A stretch of 64,000 bases of DNA, taken from Hyphomicrobiales bacterium (lineage in GTDB: Bacteria > Pseudomonadota > Alphaproteobacteria > Rhizobiales > Rhizobiaceae). This document shows positions 47,801 through 56,928 of the stretch, one piece after another; within the stretch, counting starts at the first letter, position 1, and each line of letters begins with the position of its first letter. The DNA lies in NCBI GenBank assembly GCA_900473205.1, contig UCLB01000012.1, positions 124,001-188,000 on the forward strand. Reading direction: 5' to 3'. The translations under genes were made by a program, and so were the position numbers. The notes under the pieces were generated by a model, which was given only the letters and a program-made list of their open reading frames with translations, was not told where the DNA came from and did not search any database.

Positions 47801-50348
47801 GGCTCTACTGGCGGCATCGCGTGTCGTTCTTCACGTTCGTAACGGAAAGATCGTCGATCAGGTTAACCGTGCCGTGTCCCTGTTTGCGGCCCATCGTGGG
47901 CCGGAAGGCAGCGATCTGGCACAGGCACGCCTGCCCGCACCGGTCTTCCCGCAGGGCGAGCCGGTGGAAGATGCGCATGATCTGGACTTCTGGAACGGCT
48001 TTGGCGGTTTCACCAAGAGTGGCGACGAATATGTCGTGCGTCTGCATGGTGGACAATCGACGCCGCAACCATGGATCAACGTCATCTCCAACGAGACATT
48101 CGGCTTCCACATCTCCGCCGAAGGTGCGGGCTTCACCTGGAGCCGCAACTCGCGCGACTATCAGCTGACGCCATGGAGCAATGATCCGGTCGTCAACCGT
48201 CCGGGTGAGGCGATCTATGTTTCGGATGTCGAAAGCGGCAAGCTGCATTCGCCATTCGCCGCACTCTCACGCAATCCGGAAGCGGTTTTCGAAGCCCGTC
48301 ACGGTCTTGGATATTCCGTCTTCAGAAGCGTGGATGACGGTCTCGATATAGAGGTCACCCAGACGGTGGACCGCGAAAAGCCGGTCAAGCTCTCGCGTTT
48401 GACCGTGCGCAATGTCGGCACGCAGAACCGTCGCCTCAAGACCTACGGTTATGTGGAGTGGGTTCTGGGTAACAATCCCCAGAAGTCGGCACCGTTCATT
48501 CTCAGCAGTCATGATGAGGAAACCGGTGCGCTGTTTGCGTCCAATCCTTACAGCATCGACTACAATGCCCGCACCGCCTTCCTGTCTCTCGATGGTCCGG
48601 TCGGAAGCTTCACCACCAGCAAGCGGGAATTCATCGGCCGTCACGGTTCGGTGCATGCACCGCAGGCCGTGGTTTCCGGTGCTGCCCTGTCCGGAAGCGT
48701 GGAGCTGGATGGTGCGCCTTGCGCCGCCATCATGCAGGAAATCCACCTGAAACCCGGTGAAGAGCGGCATGTGCTGTTCTACATGGGTGATGCCGATACC
48801 GCTGACGAGGCACGCGCCCTCGTCAAGGATATCCGCCAGAGCGATTTCGATGCGGTTTTGAGCGCCAACAAGACTTTCTGGAGCGGCTTTAGCGGCCAGT
48901 TGCAGGTGTCCACACCGGATGCCGGCTTCAACCACATGGTCAACAACTGGTTGCCTTACCAGGCACTGGCCTGCCGTATTCTGGCACGCACCGCCTTCTA
49001 CCAGTCCAGCGGTGCCTTCGGCTTCCGTGACCAGTTGCAGGATACGCTGGCGTTCCTGCTCTATCAGCCGGAACTTGCCCGCGAACAGATCCTGCGTGCA
49101 GCCGGACGCCAGTTCCCTGAAGGCGATGTCCAGCATTGGTGGCTGCCGCTGACGGGCGCAGGCGTTCGCACCACCATCTCCGACGATGTGGTGTGGCTGG
49201 CCTATGCGGCGCATCAGTATATCGCTGCCACCGGCGACAAGGCGATCCTCGAGGAGAACATTCCGTTCCTCAAGGGTCCGGCACTGACGCCCGGCCAGCA
49301 CGACGCCTTCTTCCAGCCGGAAACCAGCGACAAGACCGCGAGCCTTTATGAACATGCGGCACTGGCGCTCGATCTTGCCATTCATCGCACGGGTGAAAAC
49401 GGCCTGCCGCTCATTCTCGGCGGTGACTGGAACGACGGCATGAACCGCGTCGGCGTCGCTGGCAAGGGCACGAGCGTCTGGCTCGGCTGGTTCCTCTCGG
49501 GCACGCTTCGCGATTTCATCGAGATTGCCGAAGAACGCCGTGATCTGGACCGGGTCGAGAAGTGGAAGACGCATCGCGACAAGCTGCGTGCTGCGCTGGA
49601 AACGGCGGGCTGGGACGGCGACTATTACCGTCGCGGCTACTTCGATGACGGCACGCCGCTGGGCTCCATTACCAGCGAGGAATGCCGCATCGATTCGCTC
49701 GGCCAGAGCTGGAGCGTGCTGTCAGGTGAAGGTGAGGATCAGCGATCCGGTCAGGCCATGGATGCGGTCATGAAGAACCTCGTCGATGAAAAGACGGGCA
49801 TCATCCGCCTCTTCACGCCTGCCTTTTCCCGCTCTCCGCAGGATCCGGGTTACATCAAAGCCTATCCGCCGGGTGTACGCGAAAACGGCGGTCAATATAC
49901 CCATGCCGCAACATGGGTCGTTCTGGCGCTGGCAAAGCTGGGCCGCAACGAAGACGCATGGAAATGCTTCTCGCTGCTCAACCCTGTTAACCACGCGCTC
50001 GACCGCCCGTCTTCCGAGACCTACCGTGTGGAGCCCTATGTGGTGACGGCGGATGTCTATGGAGAAGGTGCCTATGCGGGCCGTGGCGGCTGGAGCTGGT
50101 ATACGGGTTCTGCCGGTTGGCTCTACCGCGCTGCCGTGGAAGGCATTCTCGGCATCACCCGCATTGGCGGCACGCTGCACATCGCACCATCATTGCCTGA
50201 GGCGTGGGATGGCTTCTCCGCCAAGATCACGCTGGATGGCAAGGTCCGCGAAGTCGCGGTCAAGCGCACCGCCGGGACGCCAGACATCGAGGTCTCTCTC
50301 GATGGCAAGCCCCTGACAGGCAAGGACCGGGCGATCCCGTTCGATTAA
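41856..50348 (+). CDS. ndvB: cyclic beta-1,2-glucan synthase
   Basis: This 2830-residue inner-membrane enzyme (chvB in Agrobacterium) makes periplasmic cyclic beta-1,2-glucans from UDP-glucose, needed for osmoadaptation and plant infection. About 400 N-terminal residues precede two helices (about 409-460). The GT84 domain follows, with MTLDADTRL near residue 622 and SRQHRWARGDW near 770. More helices lie near 810-855 and 938-978. A large central region leads to the C-terminal GH94 phosphorylase-type domain, with GGDWNDGMNRVG near residue 2522, which controls ring size. Length is close to known homologues and no frameshift is seen. A terminator lies 33 bases after the stop. Confidence 0.97.
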   Translation: MSFHITPTAAARDSEAKQIDHNDSIRSVYFTIEELRDCGAEFSKSGAEGLPGFMEFDFFARHRENEKEILRVYRTTAVDAENGATITPAAEWLLDNHYVIEEAIQEVRRDFPRKFYRQLPTVKIGNVEIPRVMALAWIYVAHTHSTISRESMTALVEGYQTSKTLQIGELWALPSILRFVLIENLRRISIRVERSRRMRQRANEVVDEIIRLNDAEASAELLKQIDNLVDDPTFSTQFLYRLRNGSQTSGFALNWLEERLRSAGTDAENIMMAEHNRLASGNVTMGNIVKSLREIDDTEWSVWFEEVSHIDKVLREQTDYETLDFGSRNTYRNTIELLARRSPKTEIEVAQVAVDMVTETANSDEKHPHAPNVGSFLIGQRREELEERIGYEPLFSQSVVRIMRKFNWMSVAVPVIALTALAMLAVGWFLADAGMPWYVVTAFLLMFALPASEGATGLFNTLVTFFVKPFRLVGYEFKEGIPEGARTLVAVPCMLTSRDSVDEMVRNIEVHYLANPHGDISFALISDWRDASYEQSAEDVEILEYAKREVAALSARYAFDGKTRFFLLHRRRLYNPAEDCWMGWERKRGKLHELNMLLRGDKDTTFLNGANMVPENVKYVMTLDADTRLMRDAVTKLVGKMHHPINRPVHDPETGRVIHGYGLLQPRVTPSLTTGKDASVFQRVFSINRGIDPYVFTVSDVYQDLTSEGTFTGKGLYDVDAFETALKGRIDENAVLSHDLLEGSFARCALVTDVELVEDFPTRYEVEVSRQHRWARGDWQLLPYIMDMKRGVTAIGRWKMIDNLRRSLTPIAWFAASILGWYFMGPLGALIWQILLIFSLFVAPTISLLSGIVPRSTDIVPQAHFHTLWSEVRATNAQVALRIVFIADSACMMADAIVRSLYRLFVSGKLMLEWRTAASIQSSAQGSILDYYRQMWHAPVVSLLGLLFASLPGDNAFLVGIPFALLWIFSPAVAWYVSQSAETEDRLFVSEHVSSELRKIARRTWRYYEAFVTSGENYLPPDNYQETPEPIVASRTSPTNIGVYLLSVISARQFGWISFSETVERMEKTIETVEKMEKYRGHLYNWYHTDTLQTLGPRYVSAVDSGNLAGHLIAISSACRQWAEAPSAHLQGNLDGIGDVAGILRETLKELPDDRKNLRPLHRRLEERIIGFSNALASVKREHEFASIRVINLAVLARDIQKLASNLNLEVKSEQSAEVTRWAQSLVDCCEAHISDSAFDLATIDPLRDRLNSLRDRSRNLAFSMDFGFLYRKDRRLLSIGYRVDSKELDEACYDLLASECRLTSLFAIAKGDLPTEHWYRLGRQVVPIGAQGALVSWSGSMFEYLMPPLVMQERHGGILNQTNNLIVKEQMNHGRRLGTPWGISEAAFNARDHNMNYQYTNFGVPTLGLKRGLGQNAVIAPYASILASQYDPDAALENLQKLRKLGAIGQFGFYDAVDFTPTRVPDGKVCAVVNNYYAHHHGMSIAAVANVALDGILRELFHADPVIEAAELLLQEKAPREVPVVSSKYEPETPGKEQADLLRAEVRTIADPSVRDREVVFLSNGHYSTMLTSTGAGYSKWNGLAISRWKSDPTEDRWGTFLFLRDTVSGDWWSATAEPRVAVGEKTKTVFTDDKAEFHKTVGDLQSVVECIVATEHDAEGRRVTLLNVGSEDRYIEVTSYMEPVIANEDDDNAHPLFSRMFVQTEIGKRGDVIRAWRNKRSPSEPSTVIAHLAADNAGPARPTEFETDRAKFIGRGRSLGEAAAFDAGAALSGTDGFTLDPILSLRRMVRVPAGKKVSVIFWTIAAPSREDVDKAIDRYRHPDAFAHELVHAWTRTQVQMRHVGVTSQQAAAFQHLARYLVYPDMHLRADADTLKTGLGSQRSLWPLAISGDFPIFSLRINDDMDMDIAKEALSAHEYLRARGVIFDLVIVNERAASYAQDMQHALDYISEAQRRINPADGGRPHVFSVRRDLMDEETWSALLAASRVVLHVRNGKIVDQVNRAVSLFAAHRGPEGSDLAQARLPAPVFPQGEPVEDAHDLDFWNGFGGFTKSGDEYVVRLHGGQSTPQPWINVISNETFGFHISAEGAGFTWSRNSRDYQLTPWSNDPVVNRPGEAIYVSDVESGKLHSPFAALSRNPEAVFEARHGLGYSVFRSVDDGLDIEVTQTVDREKPVKLSRLTVRNVGTQNRRLKTYGYVEWVLGNNPQKSAPFILSSHDEETGALFASNPYSIDYNARTAFLSLDGPVGSFTTSKREFIGRHGSVHAPQAVVSGAALSGSVELDGAPCAAIMQEIHLKPGEERHVLFYMGDADTADEARALVKDIRQSDFDAVLSANKTFWSGFSGQLQVSTPDAGFNHMVNNWLPYQALACRILARTAFYQSSGAFGFRDQLQDTLAFLLYQPELAREQILRAAGRQFPEGDVQHWWLPLTGAGVRTTISDDVVWLAYAAHQYIAATGDKAILEENIPFLKGPALTPGQHDAFFQPETSDKTASLYEHAALALDLAIHRTGENGLPLILGGDWNDGMNRVGVAGKGTSVWLGWFLSGTLRDFIEIAEERRDLDRVEKWKTHRDKLRAALETAGWDGDYYRRGYFDDGTPLGSITSEECRIDSLGQSWSVLSGEGEDQRSGQAMDAVMKNLVDEKTGIIRLFTPAFSRSPQDPGYIKAYPPGVRENGGQYTHAATWVVLALAKLGRNEDAWKCFSLLNPVNHALDRPSSETYRVEPYVVTADVYGEGAYAGRGGWSWYTGSAGWLYRAAVEGILGITRIGGTLHIAPSLPEAWDGFSAKITLDGKVREVAVKRTAGTPDIEVSLDGKPLTGKDRAIPFD

Positions 50349-50381
50349 GGGTTTGGGGCGTCAGTCCCGACTACTCAGCGA

Positions 50382-50416
50382 AAAGCCACGGCTCTGGAAA
50401 GATGCCGTGGCTTTTC
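50382..50416. terminator. terminator after ndvB
   Basis: Perfect 12-bp stem AAAAGCCACGGC / GCCGTGGCTTTT (50382-50393 and 50405-50416). A-run and T-run flank both sides, so it may stop transcription in both directions. Confidence 0.9.
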
Positions 50417-50486
50417 TGTTTGGTAAGCTCTGTCTGGACGCAACATATAGCGGCGGCTGGCTCGTGACGTTAAGCCACACACTCCA

Positions 50487-50532
50487 CCTCATGCTGAGGT
50501 GCTTTGACCGAAGGGCAAAGCCTCGAAGCATC
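50487..50532. repeat. rhizobial palindromic repeat, half copy
   Basis: 46 bases identical, but for one base, to 20985-21030. The answering right arm of the full copy is not seen here, so this copy is truncated. It lies between the ndvB terminator and the yggS 3' end. Confidence 0.85.
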
Positions 50533-50577
50533 CTTGGTTGGCGGACTTTGCCCGCAGCGCCCTGACCCGAAAAGCGC

Positions 50578-51237
50578 TCAGCGCGTACCGAAAATGGCCG
50601 ATCCTACCCGCACGCTGGTTGCGCCAAATTCGATGGCGGTCTCGAAATCGCCCGACATGCCCATGGAGAGCTTTTCCAGGCCGCATTCCTTGGCAAGCTT
50701 GGCCAGAAGCGCAAAATGCGGGCCGGGATATTCTTCCGCTGGCGGAATGCACATCAGGCCTTCGACGTTGAGCTTCAGTTCTTTCTGGCACAGAGTAACG
50801 AAGGCTGCCGTTTCGCGTGGGTCGAGACCCGCCTTTTGCGGCTCCAGCCCGGTATTGACCTGAATGTAGAAGCGTAGCGACTTGCCCTGCTTCTGGCATT
50901 CATCGGCAAGCGCCCGGGCGATCTTTTCACGGTCGATACTCTGGATAACATCGAACAATGCCACCGCATCGGCAGCCTTGTTGGATTGCAGCGGCCCGAT
51001 CAGATGGAGTTCGATATCGGGTGTCTTTTCTTTCAACGCTGGCCACTTGCCCTGCGCTTCCTGCACGCGGTTTTCACCAAAAATGCGCTGGCCGCAATCG
51101 ATCACCGGCTGGATGGCATGGGCATCGAATGTCTTGGAGACGGCCACAAGATTGACGCTGCCGGGCTTACGACCGGCTTTTTCCGCAACTTCTGCAATGC
51201 GCTGCGTGACATCGGCAAGACGCGCTTCGATTTCCAT
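50578..51237 (-). CDS. yggS: YggS family pyridoxal-phosphate homeostasis protein
   Basis: The 219-residue single-domain PLP-binding protein has the cofactor lysine in VAVSKTFD near residue 33, GENRVQEAQ near 55, HLIGPLQSNKA near 77 and the closing SMGMSGDFETAIEFGATSVRVGSAIFG. This is YggS/PROSC, which buffers free PLP and affects amino-acid pools; no enzymatic activity is known. The ATG at 51237 (MEIEARL) fits the family; the open frame runs back to 51921 on the opposite side of leuS. It is divergent from leuS. Confidence 0.94.
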   Translation of the reverse strand: MEIEARLADVTQRIAEVAEKAGRKPGSVNLVAVSKTFDAHAIQPVIDCGQRIFGENRVQEAQGKWPALKEKTPDIELHLIGPLQSNKAADAVALFDVIQSIDREKIARALADECQKQGKSLRFYIQVNTGLEPQKAGLDPRETAAFVTLCQKELKLNVEGLMCIPPAEEYPGPHFALLAKLAKECGLEKLSMGMSGDFETAIEFGATSVRVGSAIFGTR

Positions 51238-51429
51238 GACCAGACCTTCGTTTGATAGAGGAGAAGGGTTCAGTAGCCGCCAAGGGGCTTGATGCCAAGC
51301 GCCATTGTCACCATTTGAACGCTGTCGACCAAGATTGCACCCTGACAAGCCCTGCCAAACTTGACGCCCCGGTCGTTTCGTGGTGAAGGTCAGCGCGAAT
51401 TTTCCCCTTGATACCCGGATTACACAAGT

Positions 51430-54060
51430 ATGGCCATCGAACGTTATAATCCTCGCGACGCCGAGCCGCGCTGGCAGCAAAAATGGAACGAAGACAATGT
51501 CTTCGTGACCGACAACAGCGATGCCCGCGAGAAATATTACGTTCTTGAGATGTTTCCCTATCCATCGGGCCGAATCCACATGGGCCATGTGCGCAATTAT
51601 GCCATGGGTGACGTGGTTGCACGCTACAAGCGTGCGCGCGGTTTCAACGTGCTGCACCCCATGGGCTGGGACGCTTTCGGCATGCCTGCGGAAAATGCGG
51701 CTATGCAGAACAAGGTTCACCCCAAGGACTGGACCTATCAGAACATCGCCACCATGCGCGGCCAGCTGAAATCCATGGGCCTGTCTCTGGACTGGACCCG
51801 TGAATTTGCGACCTGCGACGTGGAATATTATAGCAAGCAGCAGGCGCTGTTCGTTGATTTCATGGAAAAGGGCCTGGTCTATCGCAAGCAGTCCAAGGTC
51901 AACTGGGACCCGGTCGATCACACGGTTCTGGCCAATGAGCAGGTCATCGACGGTCGTGGCTGGCGCTCCGGCGCGCTGGTGGAACAGCGCGAACTGACGC
52001 AGTGGTTCTTCCGCATCACCGATTTCAGCCAGGACTTGCTGGACGAACTGGATGTGCTGGACCAGTGGCCGGAAAAAGTCCGGCTGATGCAGAAGAACTG
52101 GATCGGCAAGTCCGAGGGACTGTCACTGCGCTGGCAGACGGTGGCGTCCACCGCGCCAGCCGGTTTTGACGACATCACGGTTTACACGACCCGACCCGAC
52201 ACGCTGTTCGGCGCGTCCTTCCTCGCCATTGCGGCAGACCATCCGCTGGCCAAGACCCTGTCGGAAAACAACCCCGAGATTGCCGAGTTCTGCGACGAAT
52301 GCCGTCGTCAGGGCACGTCTCTGGCTGCGCTGGAAACGGCGGAAAAGCGTGGTCTGGACACCGGCGTCAAGGTTGTCCATCCGCTTGACCCATCCTGGGA
52401 ACTGCCGGTTTACATCGCCAATTTCGTGTTGATGGATTACGGCACAGGCGCGATCTTCGGTTGCCCGTCCGGCGACCAGCGCGATTTGGATTTCGCTCGC
52501 AAATACGATCTGCCTGTCGTGGCAGTGGTCATGCCGGAAGGCGAGAACGCCGAGACCTTCACCATTGGTGCGGATGCTTACGTCGATGACGGCGTTATGA
52601 TCAATTCGCAGTTCCTTGATGGTATGACGACGACGGATGCATTCGAGGCTGTGGTGTCGAGGCTGTCTACACAAACGCTGGGTGCTGAACCGCAGGCTGA
52701 GCGCAAGGTGAACTTCCGCCTGCGCGACTGGGGTATTTCCCGCCAGCGCTATTGGGGTTGCCCGATCCCGGTCATCCATTGCGAAGTCTGCGGCGTTGTA
52801 CCGGTTCCGAAGAAGGACCTGCCGGTCAAGCTGCCTGACGATGTGACTTTCGACGTGCCCGGCAACCCGCTGGATCGCCATCCGACATGGCGGCATGTCT
52901 CCTGCCCGCAATGCGGCCATGCCGCGCGTCGCGAAACCGATACGATGGACACCTTCGTCGATTCCAGCTGGTACTTCACGCGCTTTACAGCGCCGTGGGA
53001 AGAGCAGCCGACCGACCCGAAGGTTGCCAGCCACTGGCTGCCCGTGGATCAGTATATCGGTGGTATCGAACACGCGATCCTGCATCTGCTCTATTCGCGT
53101 TTCTTCACCCGCGCGATGAAGGCCACCGGCCATGTGGACGTGAAGGAGCCCTTCAAGGGCCTGTTCACGCAGGGCATGGTGGTGCACGAAACCTACCGTC
53201 TGGGCGAAGGCCAGAACGGCCAGTGGATCGTGCCTGCCGATATCCGCATCGAGGAAGTCGATGGCAAGCGCCGCGCCTTCCTGCTGTCGGGCGGTGACGA
53301 GGTTCAGATCGGCTCGATCGAAAAGATGTCGAAGTCGAAGAAGAACGTGGTCGACCCGGACGATATTATCGCGTCCTATGGTGCCGATACGGCCCGCTTC
53401 TTCGTTCTCTCGGATAGCCCGCCGGATCGCGACGTCATCTGGTCGGAGGCCGGTGTCGAAGGCGCGCATCGCTTCGTCCAGCGCGTCTGGCGTATCATCG
53501 GTGAAGCTGCCGACGAATTGAAGTCGGTCAAGCCTGCCCCTGCAAGTGAGGGCGAAGGTCTCGTCGTTTCCAAGGCTGCGCACAAGACGCTGAAGGCGGT
53601 TCAGGATGATCTGGACAAGCTTGCTTTCAACAAGGCGATTGCCCGCATCTATGAGCTGGTCAACACGCTGGCCGGTCCTTTCGCTGAGGTGGCCAATGGC
53701 GGCAAGCCTGACGATGTGAAGGCCGCAGCCCGCGACGCTGCCGAAATTCTGATCCGCATGATTGCACCGATGACGCCGCATCTTGCCGAGGAATGCTGGA
53801 CGGCGCTGGGCAATGACGGTCTTGTCGCCCAGAGCGCATGGCCGGTTTTCGCGCCCGCGCTGATCGAAGAAAATGACGTGGTGATGCCGGTTCAAATCAA
53901 CGGCAAGAAGCGTGGCGAATTGACAATCGCGCGCGATGCGGATCAAGATGCCGTCCGCGCGGCGGTGATTGAACTGGATGCTGTGAAAGCGGCTCTGGCC
54001 GGTGCCGAGCCGAAAAAAATCATTGTGGTTCCACAAAGGATTGTGAACATTGTTGTCTGA
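51430..54060 (+). CDS. leuS: leucyl-tRNA synthetase
   Basis: The 876-residue class I synthetase charges tRNA-Leu. The HIGH-type motif is [15 protein letters not shown] near residue 40, the editing domain lies at about 225-420 ([23 protein letters not shown]), and the KMSKS loop is [16 protein letters not shown] near residue 630. The anticodon-binding domain and the small C-terminal domain are complete. Its last 11 bases overlap lptE, so leuS, lptE and holA form one operon. Confidence 0.97.
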   Translation: MAIERYNPRDAEPRWQQKWNEDNVFVTDNSDAREKYYVLEMFPYPSGRIHMGHVRNYAMGDVVARYKRARGFNVLHPMGWDAFGMPAENAAMQNKVHPKDWTYQNIATMRGQLKSMGLSLDWTREFATCDVEYYSKQQALFVDFMEKGLVYRKQSKVNWDPVDHTVLANEQVIDGRGWRSGALVEQRELTQWFFRITDFSQDLLDELDVLDQWPEKVRLMQKNWIGKSEGLSLRWQTVASTAPAGFDDITVYTTRPDTLFGASFLAIAADHPLAKTLSENNPEIAEFCDECRRQGTSLAALETAEKRGLDTGVKVVHPLDPSWELPVYIANFVLMDYGTGAIFGCPSGDQRDLDFARKYDLPVVAVVMPEGENAETFTIGADAYVDDGVMINSQFLDGMTTTDAFEAVVSRLSTQTLGAEPQAERKVNFRLRDWGISRQRYWGCPIPVIHCEVCGVVPVPKKDLPVKLPDDVTFDVPGNPLDRHPTWRHVSCPQCGHAARRETDTMDTFVDSSWYFTRFTAPWEEQPTDPKVASHWLPVDQYIGGIEHAILHLLYSRFFTRAMKATGHVDVKEPFKGLFTQGMVVHETYRLGEGQNGQWIVPADIRIEEVDGKRRAFLLSGGDEVQIGSIEKMSKSKKNVVDPDDIIASYGADTARFFVLSDSPPDRDVIWSEAGVEGAHRFVQRVWRIIGEAADELKSVKPAPASEGEGLVVSKAAHKTLKAVQDDLDKLAFNKAIARIYELVNTLAGPFAEVANGGKPDDVKAAARDAAEILIRMIAPMTPHLAEECWTALGNDGLVAQSAWPVFAPALIEENDVVMPVQINGKKRGELTIARDADQDAVRAAVIELDAVKAALAGAEPKKIIVVPQRIVNIVV

Positions 54061-54598
54061 TGCCTATTCCAGATGGGGCCGCGTTGCAGCCGCAATTTCC
54101 GTCGTTCTGTTTGCCGGCATTCTTGCCGGATGCCAGGTGCGCCCGCTTTACGGAGAGGCCTCCGGTACGCGCCAGAAGCTCGAGACCGTCAATTTTGCCT
54201 CGGCAAGTGACCGCGTCACGCAGGAAGTCCGCAATCATCTGGTCTTCCTGGCCTATGGTGGTGCCGGTGCGCCAACCAGCAAGGAATACGAGGTCAAGAT
54301 CACCGTGACCTCCAGCGCGACCTCGACGGAAGTCACCGACGATACCAGCCTGTCCATCGGCAAGAACAATTATGACGGTCCTTATCCCGGTCGCGTGAAC
54401 ATGAAGGGCTCCTATGTCCTGACGCGCATTTCCGACGGTCAGGTTCTGCGTGCGGCCACCCGCACCGTAACTGCGATGCTCGATCTGCCGCAGCAGGAAT
54501 TCGCCAAGATCCGCGCCGTGCGTGATGGTGAAAACCGTGCCGCCCGTGAGCTTGCCGAGATCATCGGTACGGATATCGCCGCCACTCTCAGCCGCTGA
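54050..54598 (+). CDS. lptE: LPS-assembly lipoprotein LptE
   Basis: The 182-residue lipoprotein has a lipobox [11 protein letters not shown] at about residues 25-35 after a signal peptide, the typical LptE opening. LptE plugs the LptD barrel to insert lipopolysaccharide in the outer membrane. The start is a TTG at 54050 (or the next TTG), overlapping leuS by 11 bases, with AAAGGA 9 bases upstream. The leuS-lptE-holA order is conserved across proteobacteria, which supports the name beyond the weak sequence conservation. Confidence 0.9.
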   Translation: MLSDAYSRWGRVAAAISVVLFAGILAGCQVRPLYGEASGTRQKLETVNFASASDRVTQEVRNHLVFLAYGGAGAPTSKEYEVKITVTSSATSTEVTDDTSLSIGKNNYDGPYPGRVNMKGSYVLTRISDGQVLRAATRTVTAMLDLPQQEFAKIRAVRDGENRAARELAEIIGTDIAATLSR

Positions 54599-54608
54599 GA
54601 GCCGTTTT

Positions 54609-55646
54609 ATGACGGAAATAAAGTCGCATGAATTCGAACGCTTCGCCGAGAGACCGGCGGAGCGTTTTCGCGTTTTCGTGCTCTATGGTCCTGATCGCGG
54701 CCTCGTATCCGAACGCGCCTCGCTCATCGCCTCCAAGACCGGCATTGACCCCAACGACGCCTTTGCCTCGCTGAAGCTGACGGCATCCGACCTACAGGGC
54801 GATCCCGGTCGTTTGCTGGATGAAATCAATTCCATCGGCCTGTTCGGTGGCGAAAAGCTCGTCTGGGTCAAGGGTGCCGCCAATGAGAAGGCGCTGGTGG
54901 ATGCGTTGCAGGTTCTCTCGGACAATCCGCCCGAAGCAAGCTTCCTGATCATCGAAGCAGGCGACCTGAAAAAAGGAACCGGCCTTCGCAAGATCGCTGA
55001 GCCCTCCCGCGCCATCGCCGCCATACCCTGTTACGCCGATGATGCGCGGGCGCTGAATGCGCTGATCGACCAGGAACTTTCGACGGAAAATCTGCGCATC
55101 GCACCTGCTGCGCGTCAGCGGCTGGCCGAATCGCTCGGCGGCGACCGTATCGCCTCGCGCAACGAGGTGCGCAAGCTGGCGCTCTATTGCCGAGGCCATG
55201 ATGTTATCGAAGAGGACGATGTCATGGCGATCATCGGCGATGCCAGCACGGTGTCTGCCGATGACGCGGTGGATGCCATTCTGAAGGGCGACCGCAACGC
55301 CTTCTTTCACGCCACGCAGAAGATCATCGCCTCCAAGACGTCGATCTTTCTGGTGCTGCAAGGCTGCCTGCGGCAGTTCCAGTTGCTGGACCAGATGCGT
55401 GCGGAAATGGACGAGAAGAAATTGCAGGCGGGTCAGGTCATGCAGACCATGGGACGCGGTGTCCACTTCCGCCGCAAACCCGTTATCGAACGGGCGCTGC
55501 GTACATGGCAGCCAGCAGCGATTGCGCGCGAGATGAACCGTCTACAGGCAGCGATCCTGCAAAGCCGTCAGCGGCAAAGCCTGGAGGAAAGCGTGGCATT
55601 GCTGACGCTGCTGTCCACCACGTTGCAGTCGGGTCGCGCTGGATAG
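54609..55646 (+). CDS. holA: DNA polymerase III subunit delta
   Basis: HolA is the clamp-loader wrench. The 345-residue product shows FVLYGPDRGLVSERA near residue 21 and EEDDVMAIIGD in the third quarter, typical of the three-domain delta subunit without ATPase motifs. The start at 54609 follows lptE by 10 bases. Position behind leuS-lptE is the conserved one. It ends in front of a multi-hairpin repeat. Confidence 0.93.
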   Translation: MTEIKSHEFERFAERPAERFRVFVLYGPDRGLVSERASLIASKTGIDPNDAFASLKLTASDLQGDPGRLLDEINSIGLFGGEKLVWVKGAANEKALVDALQVLSDNPPEASFLIIEAGDLKKGTGLRKIAEPSRAIAAIPCYADDARALNALIDQELSTENLRIAPAARQRLAESLGGDRIASRNEVRKLALYCRGHDVIEEDDVMAIIGDASTVSADDAVDAILKGDRNAFFHATQKIIASKTSIFLVLQGCLRQFQLLDQMRAEMDEKKLQAGQVMQTMGRGVHFRRKPVIERALRTWQPAAIAREMNRLQAAILQSRQRQSLEESVALLTLLSTTLQSGRAG

Positions 55647-55666
55647 GTGCTCTACCGGCAATAAAA

Positions 55667-55694
55667 AGCCTCCGAAAGCATAGGCTCGGAGGCT
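55667..55694 (-). terminator. terminator between holA and fdxA
   Basis: AGCCTCCGA (55667-55675) pairs with TCGGAGGCT (55686-55694). On the minus strand the hairpin is followed by TTTTTAT, so it best serves the fdxA transcript; it lies beyond the repeat, 142 bases past fdxA. It also sits 20 bases after holA. Confidence 0.75.
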
Positions 55695-55708
55695 CAGTTC
55701 TCTCTTCC

Positions 55709-55820
55709 GTCATGCCGGGCTTGACCCGGCATCCAGTAGCACCGCGTCTGCGGTGCAAAATAATCTATTTCGATCAAGGACTTGATCGAAATAGACCCCG
55801 GATCAAGTCCGGGGTGACGA
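55709..55820. repeat. composite element of four hairpins between holA and fdxA
   Basis: Four perfect stems occur in a row: ATGCCGGG/CCCGGCAT (55712-55732), GCACCGC/GCGGTGC (55739-55756), a 14-bp stem CTATTTCGATCAAG (55765-55778) / CTTGATCGAAATAG (55781-55794), and CCCCGGA/TCCGGGG (55796-55814). The first and last also answer one another as outer arms (CGTCA...GTGACG). This is a mosaic palindromic element of the kind scattered in alphaproteobacterial genomes. Confidence 0.85.
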
Positions 55821-55835
55821 AGGAAAAATGGACAA

Positions 55836-56174
55836 TCAGTCGCCCTTGCCGGGCTCTGCCGAGAAATAGAGGTCGAGCTTGCCCGAAACGCCGTCCATTT
55901 CCTTGGCTTCAGGCATGGGATCGCGCTTGATGGTGATGTTGGGCCAGATGGCGGCATATTCGGCGTTGAGCGTCAGCCACTTGTCGAGACCCGGTTCCGT
56001 GTCCGGCTTGATGGCTTCTGCGGGACATTCCGGTTCGCATACACCGCAATCGATGCATTCATCGGGATTGATCGCCAGAAAGTTCTCACCCTCATAGAAG
56101 CAATCGACAGGGCAGACCTCGACGCAGTCGGTATATTTGCAGCGAATGCAGTTATCGGTCACGACATACGTCAT
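55836..56174 (-). CDS. fdxA: ferredoxin with [3Fe-4S] and [4Fe-4S] clusters
   Basis: The 112-residue ferredoxin has [18 protein letters not shown] at its start and [15 protein letters not shown] near residue 40, which matches the 7Fe FdxA type. The start at 56174 (MTYVVTDNC) is that of the family, and the upstream frame is not. It is an electron carrier whose partner is not known from context. It is the last of the minus-strand group helicase, S4 protein and fdxA, though a 242-base gap suggests its own promoter. Confidence 0.95.
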   Translation of the reverse strand: MTYVVTDNCIRCKYTDCVEVCPVDCFYEGENFLAINPDECIDCGVCEPECPAEAIKPDTEPGLDKWLTLNAEYAAIWPNITIKRDPMPEAKEMDGVSGKLDLYFSAEPGKGD

Positions 56175-56416
56175 GATGGACTCCAGATATGCAGGCCGGG
56201 TCAAAGGGCTTGAAAGACAAGCCGTCGCCCGGAATTCAGACAGGGCATTTTGGCAAGTGAGGTAATGCCTTTGACCCAATATAGCAAGGATAAACCATAC
56301 TGAAAAAGCCGCGCTTCTTGGTGGTTTATTCCAAGCAACCGATGCGATTTGCCGGAAAGTCTTTTCACGACGGGGCTGAGTTTTGCCACAGGCGCTGGCG
56401 CACAGGGCGCGTGGCG

Positions 56417-56827
56417 TTATTCGTCGCCGCTCTCGGTCATGAATCGGTCGAGTGCCCGGCGCTCCTTCTTTGTCGGGCGGCCGCTGCCAGGTTCGCGTAC
56501 TGCCTGCTCCAGAAGCGTCAAACGGTCGCCCGGAGGGCGCGGCGGTGTTTCATCGTCATAGAGAAGCTTTGCTTCTTCAAATGGCCCGCGCCTTTCCCCA
56601 GCCGCCTTGACCACGAGAATGCGGTCCATTCGCTCGAAGCTGATGTTCAGCCGGTCGCCGATCTTTACCATATGGCTTGGCTGGCGCACGGGCGCACCGT
56701 TGACGCGAACATTGCCGGACTGGATATAACTCTGGGCAAGCGAGCGGGATTTTGCCATGCGGGCGAAGAAAAGCCATTTATCGAGGCGCTGACGCCCTGC
56801 GTCCTGTGGCTGTTGCTTCTCACCCAT
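56417..56827 (-). CDS. S4-domain RNA-binding protein (HslR-like)
   Basis: The 136-residue product carries an S4 RNA-binding domain ([19 protein letters not shown], then [22 protein letters not shown], about residues 14-60) and a basic tail ending [12 protein letters not shown]. This is the architecture of HslR/Hsp15, which binds stalled 50S subunits carrying nascent peptidyl-tRNA. It lies 101 bases downstream of the helicase gene, with a terminator in between. Confidence 0.9.
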   Translation of the reverse strand: MGEKQQPQDAGRQRLDKWLFFARMAKSRSLAQSYIQSGNVRVNGAPVRQPSHMVKIGDRLNISFERMDRILVVKAAGERRGPFEEAKLLYDDETPPRPPGDRLTLLEQAVREPGSGRPTKKERRALDRFMTESGDE

Positions 56828-56887
56828 CGAGCATTCCAGAAACTACGCTGTGGTTTTCCGTTCAGATATGCGTTGGAATATAAATGG

Positions 56888-56922
56888 AAAAAGCCCCCTG
56901 CTTTTACGACAAGCAGGAGGCT
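56888..56922 (-). terminator. terminator after the helicase gene
   Basis: On the minus strand AGCCTCCTGCTT pairs with AAGCAGGGGGCT (one G-T wobble), with a loop of 7 bases, followed by a T-run, 7 bases beyond the helicase stop. Confidence 0.88.
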
Positions 56923-56928
56923 CTGATC

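Noticed and set aside
52123-54036. 637-codon open frame on the minus strand
   Set aside because: Antisense to leuS and without recognisable motifs.
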